Below are positions 1 to 8,978 of a DNA stretch of 11,880 nt, piece by piece. Under the pieces are notes generated by a model. That model did no database searches and was not told the origin of the DNA. It saw only the letters and a list, made by a program, of their open reading frames with translations. This DNA is from Euperipatoides rowelli (taxonomy: Eukaryota > Onychophora > Udeonychophora > Euonychophora > Peripatopsidae), in NCBI GenBank assembly GCA_003024985.2, contig PXIH01S0019668.1; one strand, given 5' to 3'. The position numbers were made by a program, and so were the translations under genes. Position 1 is the stretch's first letter, and every line of letters begins with the position of its first letter.

Positions 1-117
1 AAAAAAAAAAAAAAAAGCTATCAAAATATTTACAGCCAAATTTTGTCAATGTACGGCCCACAATAGAACCGTAATATTTTTTTCGGCCCAACAAATAATT
101 TCAGTTGGACATCACTG
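1..117 (-). mobile_element. Terminal fragment of a probable hAT-family DNA transposon
   Basis: Read on the minus strand, position 117 begins CAGTGATGTCCAAC, which matches the usual start of many animal hAT (Charlie-like) terminal inverted repeats. GGGCCG follows twice within 80 bases. The 8 bases outside the end (118-125, GTTTAAAC) would be one copy of the 8-bp target duplication typical of hAT. The other end and any transposase lie outside the window, and the visible part runs into a 16-base A run at the window edge. The family call rests on the terminal motif alone. Confidence 0.4.
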
Positions 118-822
118 GTTTAAACAGTTCTTACATAGCATTCTGAATTATATCAAAGCTTGTATAAAATCTATTCTTTAGTTTGAATGTTACGATAGAT
201 AAATAATAACTTAGAATAAAGGAGTATTCAGTATCCAGTTTGGACTCGTTGTCACAAGAAGCAAATTAGAGTGTATGCTTCAATTCATATAATAAACAAA
301 ATATAGGTGTCATATTGTGATGGCTATCAATATTTATACTACTGACTTTTTTTTTTAATCAAAGATCAACTTTTCCTTTAAAACGATGAGGTAACAATAA
401 CAGAAAAATATTAATCTTCACAAAAAAAAAAGGAATGTAAATTTAATGAGGATCGTAAAAACCTTAACAAAAATACAATAACAGTACGTAAGATGGAAAA
501 TCAATACCCTCCCCCACCCAAAAAAAAAAAAAAAAATCGTTTACTAGCGTTTACATCGGTACAAAAAATCATTACCAGTAACCAAAATTATTATTCATTA
601 CTTAATTAAAATTAACTTCATAACAGAAATATTATACTTTACACATTAAGATAAGGTTAGGCTATTTTTCCCTCTTAAAATTTGTTTTATTTTAATAATA
701 AATTTTGATTCTTTAAGTTTTATTATTAAATTACTTAAAACTGGGCTATTTTATTTTTTGAACAAAAAGAAAAATAAGCTTATTTAAAAACACACTTTGT
801 ACATTTTTCTTTATAATTTTAG
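118..822. other. AT-rich non-coding stretch, no gene seen
   Basis: No exon-like open frame with splice sites is seen on either strand. The stretch holds simple A/T runs, a C-rich patch followed by an A run (about 506-537), and stop-rich sequence. If the plus-strand exon at 823 is real, the end of this stretch is its upstream intron, with a T-rich tract before the AG at 821-822. Confidence 0.5.
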
Positions 823-1078
823 AAGTTATGATATTTATCTGCCAACTGGAAGAGTAAAATACTGCTCGATTATTTGGATTCTATTTCCCAGCTCTATCCT
901 GCATAAAATCCAAAGATCCTATATACAGTACGCTACGCTTATAGGATCTTTGATAAAATCTAAGAAAAAAAAAGCAGTGTCGACAAATCACTTCGAAATG
1001 GAAGTGATTCCAAAAGTCACTGCGCAGACTGGAAGGAGTAAAATAAACCTTTGTCATAAGAAAAAACTTAAGTCATGA
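823..1078 (+). CDS. Possible terminal coding exon of an unknown plus-strand gene
   Basis: A T-rich tract ending in AG at 821-822 could be a splice acceptor, and the frame stays open from there to a TGA at 1076-1078, about 85 codons. There is no ATG near the 5' end of the frame, so it could only be an internal or last exon. The peptide is basic toward the end (lysine-rich, ...KKKLKS) and resembles no family I recognise. A TGR-x-K motif occurs twice because the DNA repeats ACTGGAAGRGTAAAATA at 845-861 and 1028-1045. AATAAA follows at 1323. Two hairpins inside the frame and the AT-rich setting make a chance open frame, or part of a repeat, about equally likely. Confidence 0.2.
911..952. repeat. 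Perfect 13-bp inverted repeat (hairpin)
   Basis: CAAAGATCCTATA at 911-923 pairs perfectly with TATAGGATCTTTG at 940-952 across a 16-base loop. It lies inside the doubtful open frame at 823-1078 and may belong to a small palindromic transposon or a structured RNA. Confidence 0.6.
974..1023. repeat. Second composite hairpin next to the first
   Basis: AATCACTTC (986-994) pairs with GAAGTGATT (1001-1009) over a 6-base loop. An outer stem GCAGTG (974-979) pairs with CACTGC (1018-1023). Two hairpins this close in otherwise ordinary sequence suggest a structured element rather than coding sequence. Confidence 0.55.
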
Positions 1079-1322
1079 ATATCAATAAACAGTATGTCAA
1101 TAATCAGAAAACAATTAAACATTGCTACAGTGTTTCATTTTATGCACCATCTGCTGTAAATAGCAAAAAACGCTTTTTTTAAAGTAAAAATTTAATTCAT
1201 AATCTGTGTTTTATTTTTGTTTTTTAAAGTATACTATATTAGTAGTTTAATATATTTTAAATTTTAATATTTTGTGATTGTATATTTAATTGTATTTGTA
1301 ATATATATTTTGATTTGGTTTC

Positions 1323-1328
1323 AATAAA
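1323..1328 (+). promoter_or_regulatory. Candidate polyadenylation signal AATAAA
   Basis: AATAAA lies 245 bases after the stop of the candidate plus-strand exon. It would serve that gene if the gene is real. In DNA this AT-rich the hexamer is common by chance. Confidence 0.2.
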
Positions 1329-1345
1329 ATATAGGCTAATTAAGG

Positions 1346-2132
1346 ATTCCTTATTTTTTTTAAAACAAAAATAATATTTTTGGTACACTTTGGTATTTTT
1401 ATCATTATCGATAACCGAAAAAATTACCCATTATTGAATCAATAATATCGGTAAAATATAATAAAAATTTGCTCGAATCTATAGCATTTATTTGAAGTAA
1501 ATGGTCTCATTTTTATGACCTCAGCCTAGCCACATATAACGTAATCACTAAAAAAGTACAATCAAATATAGAAAATAAGCAATTATTAGGAAACTACAGT
1601 ACTGTATGTACAAATAGTAGGAACTACAGTATATTACCAATATAGAAACATGTTTTTTTTTTTTNAAAAAAAAGGCTAACTAGAAACTGTTAAGTGACTC
1701 TTTCATTACTTGATCCCAATTTTACTTTATTATGAATTAGTTCATGTTTTCCTATGCATCTCGAGAAATTTTGCTTTTCTGTATTTTTTCTAGGTCTAGC
1801 TCTAAATGTACTGAATTTATTAATATATTAAAAAAATTACCGTACTTCATCATAATTTGACTAATATCTATTTATTTTAAACTGTTTTATGGATATAACT
1901 ATCCGTGCCAGTGGGGAACTTTAAATTTTCTCAGTTCTATATACTGTATATCCTTAATGCTAAGATTCAAAGTATTTTGATTTAAATGTTATAACGCATA
2001 TATTGTATCTTCTAAGATTTCTTATTGCATTTTCCCCCTATGACCTCAACAATTTCAAATAAGTACCCAAATTACAACTCTAAAAATATTCCATTAGTTT
2101 GATAGTTCAAAATTGAAATGAATTTGATTATT
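1346..2132. other. Intergenic AT-rich stretch between convergent gene ends
   Basis: No coding signal is seen. The stretch contains a 17-base palindrome ATTATTGAATCAATAAT (1430-1446), two spaced near-copies of GGAAACTACAGTA (about 1590 and 1620), a T-run/A-run junction with one undetermined base (about 1665), and several TACTGTA-type words. Confidence 0.5.
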
Positions 2133-2138
2133 TTTATT
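2133..2138 (-). promoter_or_regulatory. Candidate polyadenylation signal of the dystroglycan gene
   Basis: TTTATT on the plus strand reads AATAAA on the minus strand. It is the first canonical hexamer I find downstream of the dystroglycan stop codon and would give a 3' UTR of roughly 400 bases. It is unsupported by transcript data. Confidence 0.35.
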
Positions 2139-2514
2139 ATATGAAATTTATAATGACTAGCCTATTTGGATTCAAACAAAACATCACAAAATTAATATCT
2201 ATAACCTTTTAAAAATTATAAACATAATTCCAAAATTTGAAAAATCATCTAAAAAAAATAAGTGGGTGCAATAAGATATGCAATAACTTATATTTGACTC
2301 ATATTTACACTACGGTATCCATTCAGAATTTAAAATATTGTGTTAAAATTAAGAACCACTAGAGGGCAGCCAAATGAGGTTGTGTTAAACCTTGACTACA
2401 CAAGTAATTTCCAAGTTCACCGGTGCATATAATTGCATTTCAGCAGGTTAAATTGTATTCACACTGTCACAATTTATCATTATTTACAATCGGTAGGCAA
2501 TTTAAAGAACAAAA

Positions 2515-3677
2515 TTACAAAGTTATATTGTAAGGTAAAACTGGCACCTGCTTTTCTTTTTCAATACAAAGAGTAGAGTTCTTTAATTTTCGCAAACTCC
2601 TGGCTCCCCATGACTTTCTCGAACTAGTCCTACGAAATGGAGCAAGATTTGAATTGGGAGTCCTAGGTGCTGCTATCACATTTCCATTTGGTTGATTATA
2701 GTGATAACTCTGTGGCAATAAATCAACATCCAGTAACATGGGTTGCTGTGGCCGGCAACCAACATCTGTCATTTGGATTTCTTCAGGGAGCATTACAGGT
2801 GCTTTGTTTCGGCGTAATACAGACACCTCCTGTTTTGATTTTTCCTTATGTTTCAGTATTTTCCTTCTGTAGAATTTTATTAAAACAAAAGTTAAAATGA
2901 ATAAAAATAAACACACAAAAACAACCGATAAAACAATTGCAAGTGTTGAATTACTGCTGTTAGAAATAGTCTCGGTTGGTGATGTGACCCATGGTTGCAC
3001 AGCATATAGACTACATATACCTTCAAGTTTTAAAGTGACATTTAATAAAATAAACTCTGAGGAAAGAAAGTCTTTAAATCTCCTTGTAATACTGCCATTT
3101 GAGTATACCAATAATGAATGTAACTGTAAAATAGATGCTATAGGACAAAATTCTAAATGCAAAGATGCATTTGTGTACGACACAATAATTGATCCGGATT
3201 CAATTGATGTTATTACAATAGCTGTGGATTTTGAATCATTAAAAAAGCTCCCAATTAAGTTGACTAATGACAAGGAATTATCAATTGAAGAAATAAAATT
3301 GCTAAAATTTCCTTTCAATGTCAATTGAAACTCATGAGATGGACGACGAATTGCTGGCAAAGCATCAACAAACACGTGAAAGGTATCACTTATATTTTGC
3401 CCCAAGGAATCAACAGCAATTAAAAGGAATGCTTGAGGATTTTGATAAATACTGTGTGGCAAAGGCAGCCCATAAATGCTTTGAGTCGATGAATTGAATT
3501 TAATCCATGAATTTGATAATAAACTCTTCCCAGAAACATAATAAAGATAAAGTTTTAAGTTTCTTGTACTGCCATCTTCTAGATCATAAAAAGTATTTTG
3601 TGGAATAGTATAAAAAAATATTTCTCCCAGACTGGTTGTAAGATACCTAATTGGATTAAGTAGAACTGGTGCTCGAT
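2515..3677 (-). CDS. DAG1: Dystroglycan, 3' exon: cadherin-like and SEA-like domains, membrane helix, cytoplasmic tail
   Basis: Dystroglycan is the membrane receptor that links laminin-type matrix to the actin cytoskeleton. Numbering for the three-exon model (954 residues), this exon gives 568-954. Residues about 570-672 form the dystroglycan-type cadherin-like domain (TIPQNTFYDLEDGSTRNLKL, and SWIKF..STQSIYGLP). Residues about 680-796 form the SEA-like domain: IESG|SIIVSYTN contains the Gly-Ser pair (729/730) at which family members are cut into alpha and beta chains, with an N-glycosylation sequon at 737. Cys745 and Cys789 match the disulfide pair of the beta ectodomain. A membrane helix spans about 813-835 and is followed by KFYRRK. 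The tail keeps APVMLPEEI, like the PIIFADEL stretch of vertebrate tails, but ends VPVLPYNITL without PPxY. The acceptor is a T-rich tract plus CAG at 3678-3680; the first codon is split (G|AT). The homology is clear by eye along the ectodomain. Confidence 0.93.
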
Positions 3678-4111
3678 CTGAAAAATGGAAATTCCAATAC
3701 GATAAGTATACACTATAATTTTTCAATTTGTAGAGTTCATTTTAATATTTCCAAATCTTTAAAAAATTTTAATTAAAAGCAATGACAAAATTAAAACGTA
3801 TAGGCATATAGCCGATCCACCAAAGCAACATTTGTCAGTGATTGGGCTATGCCGGCTACAAATGCTGGTGAAAAAAGTTTTAGAAAAAAATGTCACTGAC
3901 TTAGAGTATATCAGAAACACGAGTCACCAATAATTTTTATGTTTTCACTACTTTTATCAAAAACAAGGAGTGAGTAACAGTAACTTTGGTGGTGTTTCCG
4001 ACTTTATATCAATAAATGTTTGCAGATAAATAAAAATTGACGGCTTTGTTGGCAACAAATGTTATTTTGGTGGATATAAGACTTAACTAACAAAAAACAT
4101 TCCATTCTTAC
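3678..4111 (-). other. Dystroglycan intron with nested inverted repeats
   Basis: The intron is bounded on the minus strand by CAG|GTAAGA (donor at 4111) and TTTTTCAG (acceptor at 3678). It interrupts a codon after its first base, and the phases match exactly. Inside are three sets of complementary words: GGCATATAGCC (3803-3813) with GGCTATGCC (3845-3853), CCACCAAAG (3817-3825) with CTTTGGTGG (3984-3992), and GTCAGTGA (3834-3841) with TCACTGAC (3893-3900). Together they could fold most of 3803-3992. Confidence 0.8.
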
Positions 4112-5720
4112 CTGATGAAACCGAGTAAAGTGAAGAAGAGTCAAAACTAGGTGTTTGACTAAAGATGTCTGAAGCTTCCGATGATAAACTATTAAGCTGT
4201 CCAAATGATGCACTTTGAAAGTTTAATGTCGTACTTGGTGAAATATATGAAATACTTTGAACTGACGAAGAGGAAGACTGGAAAATATTTTGAGAAAGTG
4301 GTTGGTTAATATGGTCTATAGTGGACACTGGAAATAAGTTTGGAATGTTAAAATATGTCTCAGTACTATAAATATTTTTTAATAAAATGTCTGATGGTAT
4401 AAAAGATCGTTCTAAGTCAAACATTACCACAGTTGATGTAGGCTTAATATCAAATGAATAGGAAGATGGGCTTATTGTAAATATTTTATGCTTGTGAATA
4501 TGATAGGTATATTTAGGATGATTAATTACTTCGCCAGAATAGCTTTTGAAATAATTATTTGGAATATCAGATGAATGATTGTTAATAGAAACTTCATTTG
4601 TGACCACCATTTCTGAAGTATTTAAAAATCCATTTTTCCAATCAAAAGGTAAATCTGTAGGAGTACTATTTGTAAGACTTGAATCGTTCTTAAATTCGTT
4701 TTGTTCATGGTCATCTTTCAATTGTGTTGAAATTTTAGTAGAAATATTTGTAAACTTCTCAAAATAAATTTCTAAACTGGGACTACTACTAATGCTGGGA
4801 AATTGACTAAACATTTCATTTGATTCAAGTGTAGAGAAACTGGGACTGGGAAAAATGATGTCCAATATTGGTTCAATGCTTTCAGAATTTCCAAGCTCCA
4901 AATCAATTCCAATTAACGATTTGAAAGAACCGGTACTCTCAGACATATTTGAACTAAATGTGGAACCCGGGCTTATTTCAAGTTTTAAACTTGATGTATT
5001 TGTAAAGTCATCATCAATAATTACTAATGAATTATTTGTTAGATGAATTCCCACGACTGATTCAAATTGTGAAATAACAATGGAAGAAACGAAGATGTCT
5101 TTTATAGAATCTGTTATCAAATATTTATCATCTAAGACATCAACAATGTCTGAAACTGTTATGTCATTAAAAGAGCTACTAAGTGAGTGTTCAATTCCAT
5201 AGTTGATATTTTGCAACCCAACAGTAGAATTTTGAACAGAATAAAAAGATTTTAAATTATTTTGAAATGAACTTGAAGTACTAGGTCTAATATGAGTAAG
5301 AGATGGACTACTTTCTCTATAAGAATTGCTTATTACGTTAGTGAAATCAATTTCTTCTAGTACATTTTTAGAAAATTCACTAGAATTCTCTGAAGACAAA
5401 ATTTCAATTTTTGATGATGTACCAGTATTATTGGTTATTATTAATGAGGATTCTGCTAGTGCTTCTTCAGGAGTAGAATGTAAAGAATAATTCAAATATG
5501 ATGTGGCTGTTAAGTCATCACCATTCATCTCTGACGTTAGCACTGATAAGACCTGCCCTAGCACGGAGGACATGAAATAATTTTGTTTATCAATGTTCAA
5601 ATATTCCATATGATTTTTTTGGTTATCTGAAGACTGAACTGAAAGCCCATTATCTTCTGAGTTAGTAAACATTGATGATTTGGTAGGAATAATTAAAAGT
5701 TGTTCACCATTACTGAAATT
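4112..5720 (-). CDS. DAG1: Dystroglycan, mucin-like Ser/Asn-rich exon of the alpha chain
   Basis: This single 1609-base exon encodes about 536 residues of low-complexity, Ser-rich extracellular sequence (residues 32-567 of the three-exon model). It is dotted with N-glycosylation sequons (NNT, NSS, NST, NTS, NMS, NIS, NDS and others) and has many Ser/Thr for O-glycans. There are no cysteines, no membrane helix and no recognisable domain. Its place just before the cadherin-like domain matches the mucin region of alpha-dystroglycan, although the vertebrate region is Thr/Pro-rich rather than Ser-rich. The acceptor is a long T tract plus TAG at 5721-5723, giving phase 0 and starting NFSNGEQ. The donor CAG|GTAAGA gives phase 1. 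The first ATG (5672) is internal and not followed by a signal peptide, so an upstream coding exon is needed. A second acceptor 8 bases inside (after AATTTCAG) would change the phase. Confidence 0.85.
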
Positions 5721-5827
5721 CTAAAAAAAAAAAAAAAAAAATACATTAAAATAATTGTTTTGTTTCATTCATCTTTGAATGTACATCGCAAACAAAGGCT
5801 AAGTTTTATATAAAAATATTTATGATA

Positions 5828-6442
5828 TAGGGTGTCTGAGAATTACCTTCATGAAGCAAAAGTCGTATCAACAAACCGTTTGCTGCAATTTATCAATTCA
5901 AAAAGTTTTTTACATGTCATTATTAAGCAACTACATGTGCCCTTTTGTTGTACGCAACAATATCAAGGCGGAACTCAATTTCATGCGTTGAACTTTGTAG
6001 GGTGTCAATCGTAACCTTCCGTGAACAACTTGGTGTACAGTTGACTTAGTTAACTGTAGCTGGCATGCAGCATCTGTTATCAACTTCTGTGGAATACGTT
6101 GAAATGAGGCCTGACACGATCCACAGAGTTGGGTGACGTTGAACGATGCCCTTGACATTTAGCCTGCAGTAAACCTCATCCTTGCAAGGATTGTAGGTAC
6201 AACTGGTAGTTCTTTGCCATATGTTTTTCAATTTTCGTGTTGGATAGTTACTGAAGATTTAGTTTCAGCCAGCCACTCCTTTTTCTTGTATGGATGCCAT
6301 TTGCATTCAAATGCTCTGGCGCCATTTATCGAACAAAAAACATTTTGAGTTGATAAACAAATAGCAAATGATTTGTGGTTGCGACTTTTGGCCCATGAGT
6401 TATGTTCGATCGTAATCATGAAAGTAATTCTCAGGCACCCTG
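5828..6442 (-). mobile_element. Non-autonomous Tc1/mariner-like transposon relic
   Basis: The element is 615 bases long, flanked by TA on both sides (5826-5827 and 6443-6444), the target duplication of the IS630/Tc1/mariner superfamily. Its 25-base ends (5828-5852 and 6418-6442) are inverted copies matching at 22 of 25 positions, all differences being transitions; the core is AGGGTGYCTGAGAATTAC. Inside is a piece of the transposase N-terminal region on the minus strand. It lies within the intron upstream of the dystroglycan mucin exon. Most of the transposase, including the catalytic domain, is absent, so the element could move only with help. Confidence 0.85.
5931..6290 (-). pseudogene. Truncated, stop-interrupted mariner-type transposase DNA-binding region
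   Basis: One reading frame runs from about 6290 to 5931 with two in-frame stops (TGA at 6230-6228, TAA just before 6158). Its pieces follow the layout of animal mariner-type transposases: WLAETKSSVTIQ, then YGKELPVVPTIL, then FQRIPQKL, then a second helix-turn-helix LTKSTVHQVVHGRLRLTPYK. All are family hallmarks of the paired helix-turn-helix N-terminal half. The acidic catalytic (DDE/DDD) domain is missing. The motifs staying in one frame despite two stops suggests decay by point mutation after an internal deletion. Confidence 0.75.
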
Positions 6443-6444
6443 TA

Positions 6445-6944
6445 CAATAAATGTGGTACACATTATACAAAAACAAATATTTAATTCCCTTTTTTTATTA
6501 TTGATGTTAAGAAAATTTCAAAACATAGATGTTTGATGTTATATATATTTTTTTAATTAAAGCATAAATGGTTTAACAAGTATCAATTAACATGTTTTTA
6601 ATTTTTATTAAAATTGAATTCAAGATCTTTTAAAACATATTCCGGTTTGTTAACTCTTTGACAAGAAAATTAAGTGCGAGGAAAATAAAATTTTCCACGA
6701 TAGAAAATCTGATACTTCCTCAATATTTAACTGACATGCTTTCACTTTAAATCTCCATCGATGAATGGGACAAAAGATTAGACATTTGTGGTTCTTGTTC
6801 ATTTTCTTTAGATTGACTGAAAACTTGGTGAAAAAAAAAAAGATCTTAGATAGAATGATTATGTGGTTTTATGCAAAAAAAAAACCCCAGACATGGTGTG
6901 GTCTGCTATATGATCTACATGATTCAGTTATCCTCTAATCAATA
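6445..6944. other. Intronic AT-rich stretch, no gene seen
   Basis: This is stop-rich sequence on both strands with A and T runs (for example near 6832 and 6876). I find no exon flanked by plausible splice sites and no repeat boundary apart from the elements on either side. Confidence 0.5.
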
Positions 6945-6947
6945 TAA

Positions 6948-7607
6948 GGGGTCGTTCGCATATTATATAACGCTTAAGGGGAAGGGGAGGTGTTTCATTT
7001 TGTTATAATTTGTTATAAAAGCTTTGTTATTTAACAAACATACAAAATTGTTAAGGAAATGAGATTAGTATACGGGGAGATATAATAATGTTTAAGGGGA
7101 TATGCGGTAGGAAATTGCTGAAATTGTGAAAAAAAAATCCATTTTTTTTTTCATATTTCTCTAGAATAATAATCAAATTTTAATATTCCAAAGTTATTTT
7201 TATTAAAAAATCATTTTAAATGTTGTATAATTCATTATGTATAAACCCTATCACAAAAAAAAAAAAAAAAGCTTGCAAATTGATGTTTTAAAGTCATATC
7301 TGACGAAATATACCATGGAAGCTACCATATTGATTTATAAATTAAGTAATGCAAATATCATTAATTTTTTTTTAAAATTATTATTAGCCTATTATTTTGT
7401 AGGCTATGAGGTGTAATTAGCCTATAATCCCTATAATTATTTTTTAAAGTTTATAGCCTAAATATACTTAATCGTGCACTAAACATACCTGAATGACGAA
7501 TGTTATATAACAAGGAGAAAAGGGGAACTAGTTTGTTATAAAGTGTTAGAAGGGAGAGGGTGGTGTAAAAAATATAAAAATAATGTGTTATATAGTGAAT
7601 GACCCCC
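6948..7607. mobile_element. PIF/Harbinger-like MITE
   Basis: The left end GGGGTCGTTCGC and the inverted right end GGGGTCATTCAC match at 10 of 12 positions, followed by TATATAACGC and TATATAACAC after a small indel. TAA flanks both sides (6945-6947 and 7608-7610), the 3-base target duplication favoured by PIF/Harbinger. The interior has no coding frame. It carries repeated G-rich purine stretches (AAGGGGAAGGGGAGG near the left end, GAAGGGAGAGGGTGG near the right) and TTTGTTATA words. The ends also resemble ISL2EU-type repeats common in invertebrates, so the superfamily is less certain than the element itself. Confidence 0.65.
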
Positions 7608-7688
7608 TAATTTAATTTAATAATTATAATGTTGCCTAAACATGAGTAAAAGAAAAAAAAAAAGATTGTATATTAATNAATATATTAC

Positions 7689-7817
7689 CTTCATAACAAA
7701 TGTCCCTCATCCAATTTGATCCATAATAACATTCACCATCATTAGCTCGGCACTTGCCTCCATGTTTACAATTGCATTTTTGAGAACAATCAATACCAAA
7801 TGTTCCATCAGAACAGG
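7689..7817 (-). CDS. EGF/laminin-EGF-like exon (MEGF or scavenger-receptor type)
   Basis: On the minus strand GATATTTCAG ends at 7818 and GAAG|GTAATA starts an intron at 7688. The 129-base exon is phase 1 at both ends, the usual form of a shuffled EGF exon. It encodes ACSDGTFGIDCSQKC followed by NCKHGGKCRANDGEC, the spacing of the repeats in MEGF10/Draper-like and SREC-like receptors. The third part is abnormal: the usual C-x-C..GW.G..C appears as ECYYGSNWMRDIC, so one cysteine is replaced by Tyr and the Gly-Trp order is disturbed. No companion EGF exon is seen in the window, although such proteins have many. It could be a divergent exon of a nested gene, a stray copy or a dying exon. An undetermined base lies just outside it (7678). 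Confidence 0.6.
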
Positions 7818-8978
7818 CTGAAATATCAATATTCAATAATTAAATATCAATAAATCTGATGTACAACTAAACAAATAAATATGTTTTACTTTTTTACTAT
7901 AAGATGTCAAATCCTAGGGATGATCAATTATCAATGAGATATATCAAAGTGTAAACATCTACAGCTGAATTTGGGGCAATTGATAAATAAAATAAGAAGT
8001 ACTAATGACTTATGAATTTGACACATCAGGAACACATTAGGGGCCCGGGTCACTCCAGAATATATAAGCTACTATAGCAAATTGATGTTTATTCTATTTT
8101 GTTACATTAACCCGCTAATGCAAGGGATAAGCTGGTTTGTGGCTTTGTGAATTGTTTACTTTCTTAATGTAGTGTTTGCTACTCTATAGTGAATGATGTG
8201 TTAACGGTATGATCAACAACAGATTGTAATCATTGCACACAACAAATGACTCCCCTTGCATATGCCAATTAATGGTAATTTAACAATGTAGTTTAGTTTT
8301 GCATGTGTGCGCGTTTCTTAATATTTAAGAACATAGCACACGTATCTCAGGAGTATTTCTCATTTGGAATGACCACTGTCATTCTAGCCTATCTATGCTA
8401 TTGTCTTAGAGTTTACTTTATGCAGCTGGGCTGGAGTTAGTCCACCGGTACCTGGATATGGAATTCTCTGTTTGGGTCTTTTATGTTATGTGACCCTGTT
8501 TTATTTGTTTCATTTTGTTCCAGAACAATAAATAGTTGGGTAATATATTTGGTGGGTATTATAAATATTGTTTTATGTGTATATATATATTTGCATATAT
8601 GTAAATTTTTTGTACAATAAGTCCCAAAAAACAAAAAAAAAATAATATTCAATAGTACAGAAAGCATCAATATATTCCTGTCTACTTACCAATTTTTTAC
8701 CACAAAATAGTTGCATTTTTATATTAGGCTATTATTTATTTGTTATGGAAACTGCACTTTTCAAGTCCACCTATCATTTTGTGGTGTTGATCCATTATTA
8801 TTTTTAGTTTCAATTTTTTTCTCATAGATGATGGTAGTGATTTCAATTGTTGAGTTAACATTATTCAATACCGGTAACAAATTTGGGGGACGGTACGCTT
8901 TTACCAGCAAAAATATATTAGGAATTATCAAGATTTTTTTGCGCAAATTAAAAGATTTAATTAAAATAAATCACTTAC
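7818..8978. other. Non-coding stretch with small inverted repeats
   Basis: No convincing exon is seen. GTGTGC...TTCTTAA (8305-8321) pairs with its imperfect complement at 8325-8341 (13 of 17), and GAATGAC (8367-8373) pairs with GTCATTC (8378-8384), so 8300-8390 may be part of an unrecognised repeat. A strong minus-strand donor sequence (GTAAGTAG, near 8688) has no clear exon before it. A minus-strand open frame at 8437-8670 starts with a hydrophobic stretch but is explained by AT-rich, TA-repeat sequence. Confidence 0.45.

Noticed and set aside
2897-3328. 143-codon plus-strand open frame
   Set aside because: It lies opposite the SEA-like and membrane region of the dystroglycan exon, resembles no family, and is explained as a shadow of that coding sequence.
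4004-4213. 69-codon minus-strand open frame across the mucin exon donor
   Set aside because: It overlaps the true mucin exon end in another frame and runs into the intron; the strong donor at 4111 and matching phases support the other frame.
4579-5046. Two plus-strand open frames opposite the mucin exon
   Set aside because: They are antisense shadows of the long Ser-rich frame, with no splice or start context.
5672-5672. ATG at 5672 as the true start of the mucin exon protein
   Set aside because: The frame stays open upstream to a strong acceptor, and no signal peptide follows this ATG, which a secreted alpha chain requires.
6046-6231. 61-codon frame inside the mariner relic
   Set aside because: The transposase-like motifs lie in a different frame; this one is a shadow.
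8437-8670. Minus-strand frame beginning MMLSVLLNIIFFLFFG, like a signal peptide
   Set aside because: The hydrophobic start comes from T/A-rich low-complexity DNA and a TA repeat follows; no donor or downstream exon fits in phase.
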